Assembly (NCBI GenBank): GCA_035560235.1
Contig: DATMAG010000061.1
Coordinates: 84,482-148,481, forward strand
Direction of reading: 5' to 3'
Length of the DNA: 64,000 nt
Source: DASRDU01 sp035560235
GTDB lineage: Bacteria; Acidobacteriota; Blastocatellia; RBC074
Each line of letters begins with the position of its first letter. Position 1 is the first letter of the stretch. Position numbers and translations under genes: made by a program. Under the pieces are notes generated by a model. The model made no database searches. It was not told the DNA's origin and saw nothing but the letters and a program-made list of their open reading frames with translations. Below are positions 43,166-50,673 of the stretch, piece by piece.

Positions 43166-43653
43166 CAGTCGCCTCTGATCGTGAATTCTCCGCTGTGAGT
43201 CTGCAGGGTTGTATCAAACGTGACCGGCTCAGGCGAGGGTTCAACTCTGAGCCGGGCTTCGATTCTGAACCGCAGCTGGGTCGGATCGCTGTCGGGCGGT
43301 TCCAGCACCACGCTGACGTTTTCGAGGCGCGGCTCAAAGGTTCTGATCGCGCTCTCCATCTCGCGCTGCATGCGCTGCTGATCAGCCGGATTGCGAATGC
43401 TCAGCGCCGTGAAATCGGGCACGCCGTAAGCCGCCACTGAATTGCTGAGTTCCCTGAGTTCCGGCGGAATGCCGCCCTCGGTCTGGCGCGTGTTGAGCAG
43501 CCATTCCAGATCGCGCCTGACCGCTGCCTTCAGTTCGCGCAATCCGGCAGCGCGCGACGAGGCCAGCTGCTGCGAGATGCCGGGCCGGTCATCGATCAGC
43601 CGGTCAAGCACCGAAGGCGTCAACTGCAGGTCATTGAAATTTGTTCGCGGCAT
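43165..43653 (-). CDS. tssE: T6SS baseplate protein TssE (gp25-like)
   Basis: This 162-residue protein of the GPW_gp25 family starts MPRTNFNDLQLTPSVLDRLI. It carries a helical region with the sheath-initiating part (DLEWLLNTRQTEGGIPPELR, SVAAYGVPDFTALS) and ends with a beta-strand region (IEARLRVEPSPEPVTFDTTL). The ATG at 43653 lies 4 bases after the methyltransferase stop and matches the family's start better than the longer frame reaching 43719. It connects baseplate and sheath. Overlap with tssF supports one transcript. Confidence 0.92.
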   Translation of the reverse strand: MPRTNFNDLQLTPSVLDRLIDDRPGISQQLASSRAAGLRELKAAVRRDLEWLLNTRQTEGGIPPELRELSNSVAAYGVPDFTALSIRNPADQQRMQREMESAIRTFEPRLENVSVVLEPPDSDPTQLRFRIEARLRVEPSPEPVTFDTTLQTHSGEFTIRGD

Positions 43654-43657
43654 TTTT

Positions 43658-45256
43658 TCACTCAACCAGCAGGGCCATCTGCGCGCACTTCTGCAGGTTG
43701 GCAGCCAGCCCGTCAGCAATCAGTTGTCGCAGCGCGGCGGGGTCGCTCAGTTCTGTGCCATCCGGCAGCGTGACCGGCTGCTTTCCGCTCAAAGCCGCGA
43801 CGAGGTCATCACACAGCCGGGCGTGATCGCGGGTGCCATCCAGCAACTGCATCAGGTGCCGCGACAATACGTCGTCAGGCTCAATGGTCTGATGCAGCAG
43901 GCTCGTCACCGGCTCACCGCGCGCAGCCTGCCATCGCGCCAGTCGGTTTGCCTGCGGACGCGCGCTGACCGTCGTTACAAAGTGCGGCTGCCAGACGTGC
44001 AACTGCACCAGTCCCGCCCCAAATGCTGCCAGCAGAATTTCAGCGAGGATCTCTTCGGCCCCGTCATCCTCCGGCAGCGCACCGGCAGCAGCGAGCCGCT
44101 CGCGCACAGCCGTCAGCAGTTCAGACCAGCGCAACGCGCGCGGCGCAACCTGGCCGAGATGCCACAGCGCAGCCCTGGCCAGCGGATCGTCGGTCTGCAG
44201 CTTCGCCCCGCGCGGCCCGCGAAATTCCTGCACCACTCCGGGTCGCAGGTCGGGCGGTGAAGTGACCGGCTGCGCGGGCGATTCGATCAGCAGTTCCCTC
44301 ACCCGCTGCGGGTTCAGGTCGCGATCAGGCGACGCTTCACTGCGGCAGAGCAGCGTCTGTCGAAAGCTGCGGCATTTCAGAAAGTCCAGATACTGCTCCT
44401 TCTCGACGATCTGAGCGGGACTGAACCGGCGCAGGAATTCACGCAGCGGAGGCGGATAGATGTAATCCTGCATCTCGAAGAAATTCGCTTCCGCCAGATA
44501 CTGCAGCCCGTGCCGCTGCGCCTGCGCCATGAATTCGTGAAAGTAGACCGGGTCATTGATCTCGGCCAGATCGTCGTGACAGATCGTTTCGCGCCGCCGC
44601 CAGCCCTGCATATCCTCAAGCTGTTCCTTGAGCAGCGACCCGTACATATCTCTTTCGGCGGCCTGCGGCCCCGGAAATTTCTGCAGCAGAAGGCGCAGCA
44701 GCATCAGTCCCTGTTCGACGCGCTCCCGCGGATCGCTCAGTTCGCGCACGTGAAAGCGCATCATTTCGCGCACCATCTGCCGCAGGTGACAGCCGGGCAT
44801 GGCGTTGTAGCTGATGTAAGCCACTCCGTGCGGCGCGAGCAGTTCGCGGCAGACCGCAAGCATCCGTTCGCGCACTTCCGGCGGAACCCATGAATAAACG
44901 CCGTGCGCGATGATGTAATCGAACTCGCCGAAACTGCGGTCAACAGCGCACAGGTCAAGGCAGCGCAGTTCAAGATTGTGCAGTTCCAGTTCAGCAGCCC
45001 GCGCCCGCCCCGCAGCCACCGGCTGCGCCGCCAGATCAACGCCCGTGAACTCGCTTTCGGGCAGCGAGAAGGCCATCGGAATCAGATTGGCTCCATCACC
45101 GCAGCCGAGTTCCAGGACGCGACAGCGAGTGACCGGCGCAGGCCGCAGTCCGAAGATCGTCGCCAGCGTGGAGAGCCGGTCAGGATGCGTCTGCGCGAAC
45201 GGGTAGCCCGGATAGGGCACCTCGTCATACAGATTCGGCGTGTGGTCATTCAGCAT
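43658..45256 (-). CDS. PKMT-like methyltransferase with regulatory domain, inside the T6SS operon
   Basis: This 532-residue protein starts MLNDHTPNLYDEVPYPGYPF. A class I SAM domain follows (VLELGCGDGANLIPMAFSLP, about 48-67; DYIIAHGVYSWVPPEVRERM), then a methyltransferase regulatory domain (about 210-330, FHEFMAQAQRHGLQYLAEAN) and a C-terminal helical domain. This order matches bacterial protein-lysine methyltransferases of the rickettsial PKMT type (MethyTransf_Reg/PKMT_2nd). It sits between the Hcp-side unknown and tssE, 4 bases ahead of tssE, so it is expressed with the baseplate genes and may modify a T6SS part or payload. A longer start at 45355 exists but adds a low-complexity N-terminus. 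Confidence 0.87.
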   Translation of the reverse strand: MLNDHTPNLYDEVPYPGYPFAQTHPDRLSTLATIFGLRPAPVTRCRVLELGCGDGANLIPMAFSLPESEFTGVDLAAQPVAAGRARAAELELHNLELRCLDLCAVDRSFGEFDYIIAHGVYSWVPPEVRERMLAVCRELLAPHGVAYISYNAMPGCHLRQMVREMMRFHVRELSDPRERVEQGLMLLRLLLQKFPGPQAAERDMYGSLLKEQLEDMQGWRRRETICHDDLAEINDPVYFHEFMAQAQRHGLQYLAEANFFEMQDYIYPPPLREFLRRFSPAQIVEKEQYLDFLKCRSFRQTLLCRSEASPDRDLNPQRVRELLIESPAQPVTSPPDLRPGVVQEFRGPRGAKLQTDDPLARAALWHLGQVAPRALRWSELLTAVRERLAAAGALPEDDGAEEILAEILLAAFGAGLVQLHVWQPHFVTTVSARPQANRLARWQAARGEPVTSLLHQTIEPDDVLSRHLMQLLDGTRDHARLCDDLVAALSGKQPVTLPDGTELSDPAALRQLIADGLAANLQKCAQMALLVE

Positions 45257-45412
45257 AGGCGAATCAGGCCTGACAAGCCTCTGCCGCTCACCTCTCGCAG
45301 GCGGGCGTTCAATGGAAAAAGCTCTCGCTGGCGAATGTGGCACCGGCGGCTTCATCCGTTCTGCTCACGAAGACAACAGTTCCGGAAAATGAATCTCCGG
45401 CGCAGATCTCAT

Positions 45413-45874
45413 TCAATGTTTCCGGGCCTTGTAAGCCGCGTAAAGTGAAGTGCCCCTGCCGGCGAAGTCCTTCGGATTCTCCGGGGCCTTCTGGACGATC
45501 CAGTAAGGAGTGTCGCCCTGAATGAAGGTGAGACCGGCGCCAAAATAATGCCCCGCCACCCTGGTGTATTTGCCCGTTCCGTAATTGTCATAGTAATGGA
45601 CGTGCGCCACCAGAATCTCTTCGCCGACCTTGAACTCGGCAGTGTAAGTGTAATCACAATTCTTCGCGCCGCCGGGTTCAATATACTCCGCGACCGGTTC
45701 CGAATGGCTGTCCCAGGTCTTCCACGCCTGATTCCAGCGAGTGATGTGTTCTTCTCTGGCGGTGAACCCCTGCTTCACCTCGCCGGAGATCAGAGTGACC
45801 TTTGTTGAGGAGTCCTTTACCGCGCCACGCAGATGAGGCGGCACATACTTCCCCACCCTGTTCTTGTCTTCCAT
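45413..45874 (-). CDS. Hypothetical protein next to hcp, 153 aa
   Basis: I do not recognise this protein. It has no signal peptide or lipobox. It starts MEDKNRVGKYVPPHLRGAVK and is aromatic-rich and beta-like in the middle (NCDYTYTAEFKVGEEILVAH, VHYYDNYGTGKYTRVAGHYF). It ends TSLYAAYKARKH. GGGAG precedes the ATG. Position between hcp and the methyltransferase gene makes it a candidate Hcp-carried cargo, a chaperone or a substrate of the methyltransferase. The small size and many Lys/Tyr residues fit any of these. Confidence 0.65.
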   Translation of the reverse strand: MEDKNRVGKYVPPHLRGAVKDSSTKVTLISGEVKQGFTAREEHITRWNQAWKTWDSHSEPVAEYIEPGGAKNCDYTYTAEFKVGEEILVAHVHYYDNYGTGKYTRVAGHYFGAGLTFIQGDTPYWIVQKAPENPKDFAGRGTSLYAAYKARKH

Positions 45875-46007
45875 AGCTCAGGCTCCCATCGGATCTGATC
45901 CGCTCTGAAGAACCGGATGGGCGGCGCTTCCGACTGCGAAGCGCCGCCACCCGGGCGAATCAAAAGCGGATCGTGCTTCAATCCCGGCCACACAGGATGC
46001 CGCCGGG

Positions 46008-46493
46008 TCAGACCGCCTTGTTCTCCTTCAGATTCCATCCGGCTGGCACCGCGCCGCCCAGCGTGCCGTCCTGTTTCTGCTCCTTATACTCGTAATTGAT
46101 CTGCGAGTAATTGAGCGAGATCTGATCCACCGGGACGACATCACCTGCTGAGCCGCCGGTCTGGTATGAAGAGACTATGCAGTCAGTGTAGGTAACAATG
46201 AGGTACTCCTGCTGTTCCTTGCCGGCGCGGCGGCAGGTCAGCACAGCCTTCTTGATATGTTCGCCGCTGGCGCAGGCGAGCAGCAGTTTCGGGCTGGCCT
46301 TGCTGACCCGCATGGCGAAGTTGAAGTCCTGCATCTGAACCTTGCCCGCTCCGTGTCCGGCGCCGCCCGTGTGCCCTCCTGTGTTGGTTTCGCCCCACGA
46401 CCAGGAGAGGACATCAATCTCGCCCTTGTGTTTGGCATCCGTGCTTTCGCCCTCAATGCCTTCGAGTTTCAGAAAGTAATCGGTCTGTGCCAT
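46008..46493 (-). CDS. hcp: Hcp tube protein TssD
   Basis: This 161-residue protein has the Hcp1 family pattern: YFLKLEGIEGESTDAKHKGE, IDVLSWSWGETN, VQMQDFNFAMRVSKASPKLL, and a C-terminal strand, ISLNYSQINYEYKEQKQDGT. Hexamers stack into the inner tube that is expelled by sheath contraction. It lies 94 bases after tssC, on the same strand. The Gly/His-rich loop GGHTGGAGHGAG at about 38-49 is longer than in many Hcp proteins. Confidence 0.96.
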   Translation of the reverse strand: MAQTDYFLKLEGIEGESTDAKHKGEIDVLSWSWGETNTGGHTGGAGHGAGKVQMQDFNFAMRVSKASPKLLLACASGEHIKKAVLTCRRAGKEQQEYLIVTYTDCIVSSYQTGGSAGDVVPVDQISLNYSQINYEYKEQKQDGTLGGAVPAGWNLKENKAV

Positions 46494-46587
46494 TTCGTGT
46501 TTCCTCCAATGAGTCTTGGTCAGTCAGTTCCGGCCACCGGCGCGACCACCTGTGGCCGCCGGACCGTGCGATGGGGTCACCGCGCGG

Positions 46588-48075
46588 TTACTTTGCAGCA
46601 GGTTTTGGCAGTTCGGCGACCAGACGGAGCGAAACCGACAGTTCGTCGAGCTGGAAATGCGGTTTCAGAAAAGCCACCGCCTTGTAGACTCCGGGCTTGC
46701 CTGGCACTTCGACCACATCCACCCGCGCATCGCGCAAGGGGTATTTGGCCTTGGTGGTCTGCGGAGCGGTGTCGTCTTCCACCACGTAATTGCGAATCCA
46801 CTGATTCAGGAAGCGCTCGCAGTCGGCGCGCGACATAAAGCTGCCGACCTTGTCGCGCATCATTGCCTTCAGGTAATGCGCGAACCGCGAGACGGCGAAG
46901 ATGTACTGCAACTGCGTCGAGAGCCGCGCATTGGCATTGGCCGCATCGCTGTCATATTTCGCTGCCCTGTTGCACGACTGCGCGCCGAAGAAGGCCGCGT
47001 AATCGGTGTTCTTGCAGTGCACGAGCGGAATGAAGCCGAGATCGGAAAACTCCTTCTCGCGCCGGTCGGTGATGGCGATTTCAGTCGGACATTTGAGCGC
47101 GACTTCGCCCTCGTCGGTCTTGAAGGTGTGCGTCGGCAGGCCTGAGACGAGGCCGCCGCCCTCGACGCCGCGAATCGCCACGCACCAGTTGTGCATCGCA
47201 AAGGCTTCGGTCAGGCGCGTGCCGAACGAATAGGCCGCATTGCCCCAGAGATATTTTTTGTGATCGGTGCCGTCCACCTTCTCTTCAAAATTGAAGGATT
47301 CGGTCGGCACCGTGTCGCGTCCGTAAGGCAGCCGCATCAGCGTGTGCGGCAGTGTCAGGCCGACGTAACGCGAATCTTCTGATTCGCGGAACGACCGCCA
47401 TTTGGCGTACTCGACCATATCGAAGATCTTCGCCAGATCGCGCACTTCCGTCAGCTTCGTGAAATCGTCCCAGCCGAACAGCTGCGGCGAAGCGGCGGAA
47501 ATGAACGGAGCGTGCGCGGCAGCGGCGACCTGCGAGATCTTTTCGAGCAGGAGCATGTCCTGCGGGTGATTGCTGAACTCGTAATCGCCGATCAGCGCGC
47601 CGAACGGAGCGCCGCCGAAGGTGCCGAACTCTTCCTCGTAGACTTTCTTGAAGAGCGCCGACTGATCGAATTCCGGGGCTTTCTCAAGATCCCGGAGCAG
47701 ATCCTTCTTGCTCACGTTCATGACCTTGATCTTGAGCATCGTCCCGGTTTCGCTTTCGAAGACGAGGTGATGCAGCCCGCGCCACGAGCCTTCGAGTTTC
47801 TGAAACGCCTCGTGGTGCATAATCTCGTTGAGCTGCGCCGAGAGCAGCCGGTCAATCTCAGCGATGCGCTGATTGACGGCGACTTCAAGATTCCGGTCAA
47901 CGACCATCTGCCCCTGAAGGATCTGCTGCACGAAGTCAGCGATCAGATCCCGGTTGCGTTTGAGCTGTGTCTCGTCGCGCGAGCGCATGCCTTCGGTCAG
48001 AATCTGATCGAGCAGTCCGACCTGCTGTTCCTCGGTCGTGACCTGAATGGTTTTCGATTCCCGTTGCTCATTCAT
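46588..48075 (-). CDS. tssC: T6SS sheath large subunit TssC
   Basis: This 495-residue VipB/EvpB-family protein has QLNEIMHHEAFQKLEGSWRG, IGDYEFSNHPQDMLLLEKIS, YVGLTLPHTLMRLPYGRDTV, and FAVSRFAHYLKAMMRDKVGS near the C-terminus, all sheath signatures. With TssB it forms the contractile sheath around the Hcp tube. It begins 3 bases after tssB ends. Confidence 0.97.
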   Translation of the reverse strand: MNEQRESKTIQVTTEEQQVGLLDQILTEGMRSRDETQLKRNRDLIADFVQQILQGQMVVDRNLEVAVNQRIAEIDRLLSAQLNEIMHHEAFQKLEGSWRGLHHLVFESETGTMLKIKVMNVSKKDLLRDLEKAPEFDQSALFKKVYEEEFGTFGGAPFGALIGDYEFSNHPQDMLLLEKISQVAAAAHAPFISAASPQLFGWDDFTKLTEVRDLAKIFDMVEYAKWRSFRESEDSRYVGLTLPHTLMRLPYGRDTVPTESFNFEEKVDGTDHKKYLWGNAAYSFGTRLTEAFAMHNWCVAIRGVEGGGLVSGLPTHTFKTDEGEVALKCPTEIAITDRREKEFSDLGFIPLVHCKNTDYAAFFGAQSCNRAAKYDSDAANANARLSTQLQYIFAVSRFAHYLKAMMRDKVGSFMSRADCERFLNQWIRNYVVEDDTAPQTTKAKYPLRDARVDVVEVPGKPGVYKAVAFLKPHFQLDELSVSLRLVAELPKPAAK

Positions 48076-48078
48076 GGC

Positions 48079-48603
48079 TTATTCCTTTCCTTCGTTCGCG
48101 GCGTCAATCCCCAGTTCCGTGCCGAGCTGTTTCTGCGCATCGGTGTTTTTGAGGATATCCTGGAGCAGATCGCCCAGCTTGTCGTTGCCGTCGGTCTTGG
48201 CCAGCAGATCAGAGAGGTTCTGCCGGAGTTCGACCAGTTTGCGCAGCGGCTCGACCTGCTGCACCAGCTGGTCGGGTTCAAAGTCGGCGAGGCTTTTGAA
48301 GCGCAGTTCGACGCCGAGCTGTGACCCGTCATCGCTCAGCTTGTTTTCGACCTTGTACGCCAGACGCGGCTTCATTCCGGCCAGCACGTCATCAAAGTTG
48401 TCGCGGTCAATGTCCACGAACTTGCGGTCGCGCAGCCGCGGCAGCGCCTCGTCCGGCATGCCGGAGAAATCTCCGAGGACGCCGACCACGAATGGCAGTT
48501 CCTTCATTTCGATGGCCCCTCCGATCTCCACGTCATAGGTGATATGCACGCGCGGCGGACGGACCCGCTTGATCTTCTCATTGACACTTTCTTTCCTCGG
48601 CAT
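48079..48603 (-). CDS. tssB: T6SS sheath small subunit TssB
   Basis: This 174-residue VipA family protein has RVRPPRVHITYDVEIGGAIE, LPFVVGVLGDFSG, KFVDIDRDNFDDVLAGMKPR, and the helix DFEPDQLVQQVEPLRKLVEL. It is slightly longer than the usual 165 residues, with an acidic and Lys-rich C-terminal tail. Forms sheath protomers with TssC, the adjacent gene. Confidence 0.97.
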   Translation of the reverse strand: MPRKESVNEKIKRVRPPRVHITYDVEIGGAIEMKELPFVVGVLGDFSGMPDEALPRLRDRKFVDIDRDNFDDVLAGMKPRLAYKVENKLSDDGSQLGVELRFKSLADFEPDQLVQQVEPLRKLVELRQNLSDLLAKTDGNDKLGDLLQDILKNTDAQKQLGTELGIDAANEGKE

Positions 48604-48643
48604 AAGACAGTCTCCTTTGTTAAGTCGCAGATCATTGATTCAT

Positions 48644-49786
48644 TCAGGCTGAATCCCCGCGCAGGCCCAGCGTCTCGCGCAGCTGATCGAGCACGGTGCT
48701 GTCCTTGATGACTTCGTTCAGCCAGCTTTCCAGCGGCATTTCCCCCCACCTGACAGCGCGCTGGACCAGATATGAAACAGGGCTGTGAGGTTCGGTCTGG
48801 CGAAAATATTCGGCCACTTCGGCGAGTCGCCTGAGCGCCTCCTGACGGCTGCGCAGCGGCCCCGTTACAGCCGCCACAGGCGCGACGGACGGATTCCCGC
48901 TCCCGAATGACTTCTCAGCTTCGGCGGCAGGTTCCGGCGCATCATCAGGCAAAGGCTCAAGGATGCGCTTCTCTCTGACGAACCGGTCGAGCGCCGAATG
49001 CACATCATCAATCGCCTGCCCGAGCGTTCTGAGGCCGGGCGCTTCGCGTTTGAAGAGTTCGTCAATCATCCGGTCGAGCGACTTGAGCGCCTGGCGGCAT
49101 TCGCCGATCAGTTCAAAGCGCTCCTCATAAAAAGCGCGCGGCGTCGTCCGGTAAGCCCTGCGCCAGTCCTCACTCGTAATCTTCCTTTCAGCCGCGGCGC
49201 GTTCCTTCAGTTCATTTGCCTTTGCCTGTTCGTCGTAAGAGAGCGCTTCGATGTTCTCCGGCACATCGAACTGTCTGGCTTCCTCCCACTGCAGCAGGTT
49301 GTAATTGACACCAGTAACGCCGCGCGTCAGCGGCACGTCGCGGAGAGCCACGGCCAGTTTGCCTTCGAGATCGGCGAGCACATTGGCGCGGGCATTGAGC
49401 GGGCCTTCGTCGTCTTCGGGATCAATCGCCGGATAGAGATGATCCCAGAAGCGTTCAAGCAGCCCGTACAGCAGGTGCAGCCCGTCGCGCAGCCCGGCCA
49501 TGCGATCCAGCCGGTCATTCCTCGCAAGCGCCTCACTCATCCACGCGCCGATCTGCAGGTCCTTGCTCCTGGTCATCAGAGCTTCAGCCGCGAGCCGGAT
49601 CACCAGCGGCCAGTCGGCCACCTTCGGAGCGCGTTTCCACTCGCCCTGATCCAGATTGTCATCAGCGCGGCGCGCCTCTCTGATCTGATCATATGTGCCT
49701 TCGTAACGCAGGTATTCTCCTGCCGGGTTCTCACCCGGAATCGGCGCGAGCAGCGCTTCAACATCCGCGACAGCGGGCACTGGCAT
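48644..49786 (-). CDS. tssA: T6SS cap/assembly protein TssA
   Basis: This 380-residue protein has the ImpA_N domain (VEALLAPIPGENPAGEYLRY, LQIGAWMSEALARNDRLDRM, LYGLLERFWDHLYPAIDPED). The C-terminal helical region ends with PHSPVSYLVQRAVRWGEMPL, characteristic of TssA. A low-complexity linker separates the two. TssA initiates and caps sheath/tube growth at the baseplate. AGGAGAG lies ahead of the ATG. It follows tagJ by 16 bases. Confidence 0.94.
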   Translation of the reverse strand: MPVPAVADVEALLAPIPGENPAGEYLRYEGTYDQIREARRADDNLDQGEWKRAPKVADWPLVIRLAAEALMTRSKDLQIGAWMSEALARNDRLDRMAGLRDGLHLLYGLLERFWDHLYPAIDPEDDEGPLNARANVLADLEGKLAVALRDVPLTRGVTGVNYNLLQWEEARQFDVPENIEALSYDEQAKANELKERAAAERKITSEDWRRAYRTTPRAFYEERFELIGECRQALKSLDRMIDELFKREAPGLRTLGQAIDDVHSALDRFVREKRILEPLPDDAPEPAAEAEKSFGSGNPSVAPVAAVTGPLRSRQEALRRLAEVAEYFRQTEPHSPVSYLVQRAVRWGEMPLESWLNEVIKDSTVLDQLRETLGLRGDSA

Positions 49787-49802
49787 AGATGATCTCTCCT
49801 TC

Positions 49803-50603
49803 TCAGGATTCTGAAGCCGGAGCGAACTCGATCACTTTCACTTCCGGCAAAGCCTTCTCTTCGTCATCAACCAGAAAGACACGCATCCCGGCGGCGGCGT
49901 ACAGTTCGTCGCTGAGTTGCCGGTAAGCGGTCACGCGTCCGAGCCTGACCTGATCGTCAGCATGCCGCCCGGAACCGGCGTACAAAGCGGGAATGAAGAC
50001 CTCGCCGCTGACGGCTTCGGTTTCGATTCGCGCCATCATCCAGAGCAGGTCGCGCAACTGCTTCGGCTCACGCAGCTCGATCTGCCTGATCTGCTCAAAC
50101 GGCACCCAGGTGTAATTGTCCTGGACGATCACTTCAAGCACCGGCCCCGTCAGGTCGTTAACATCCCTGAAATCGGTGAACGGCTGACCATCAATTTTTC
50201 CGGCGAGCGCGGGCCGCTCATCTTCGGCACGATCAAGCAGCGCGCGGGCTTCAGGCAGGCTGCCTTCACGAATCCGGTTGAGGGCTTCCAGATGAAGCGC
50301 GACATAAGCGGGCGGCGCAATCAGAAAGTGCGGCTTCAGCCCTTCAGTAAACAGGCGTTCGCGGGCGCGTTCGGCGCGGATGTTGTTGTGATAAGCCTGG
50401 ACGCCAATGGCTGTTTTCGCATCCTGATGAGCGATGACTTCAAGCTGTTTTTCGGCGCGCTCCCATTCGCCCGCAAAGCAGAGCAGTTCAAAGAGCGTCG
50501 TGCGCAACTGCATGTCAGTCGGGCGGGCCTTCACCGCGCTCGTCGCTTCAGCAAGAGCCGCCGCCAGTTGTCCCTGACTGAGCAGTTCTCTGATGCCTGG
50601 CAT
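49803..50603 (-). CDS. tagJ: TagJ/ImpE sheath-associated accessory protein
   Basis: This 266-residue ImpE family protein has an N-terminal TPR-like part (MPGIRELLSQGQLAAALAEA, LFELLCFAGEWERAEKQLEV). A C-terminal domain carries the family signature ALAGKIDGQPFTDFRDVNDL followed by VLEVIVQDNYTWVPFEQIRQ. In other systems TagJ binds the N-terminus of TssB and modulates sheath recycling by ClpV. It lies between tssM and tssA. Confidence 0.93.
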   Translation of the reverse strand: MPGIRELLSQGQLAAALAEATSAVKARPTDMQLRTTLFELLCFAGEWERAEKQLEVIAHQDAKTAIGVQAYHNNIRAERARERLFTEGLKPHFLIAPPAYVALHLEALNRIREGSLPEARALLDRAEDERPALAGKIDGQPFTDFRDVNDLTGPVLEVIVQDNYTWVPFEQIRQIELREPKQLRDLLWMMARIETEAVSGEVFIPALYAGSGRHADDQVRLGRVTAYRQLSDELYAAAGMRVFLVDDEEKALPEVKVIEFAPASES

Positions 50604-50673
50604 ATTGATCTCCTTTCATCCAGCCTGCTCTCCTTCATGTGGGAAAAAGCGCGAAAACATGTCGCCTGAATTT

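Noticed and set aside
45413..45874. Candidate TssJ lipoprotein
   Set aside because: The protein has no signal peptide or lipobox, so it cannot be the missing outer-membrane lipoprotein.
49917..50669. 250-codon open frame antisense to tagJ
   Set aside because: TagJ motifs are unmistakable on the other strand; this frame is a by-product of high GC.
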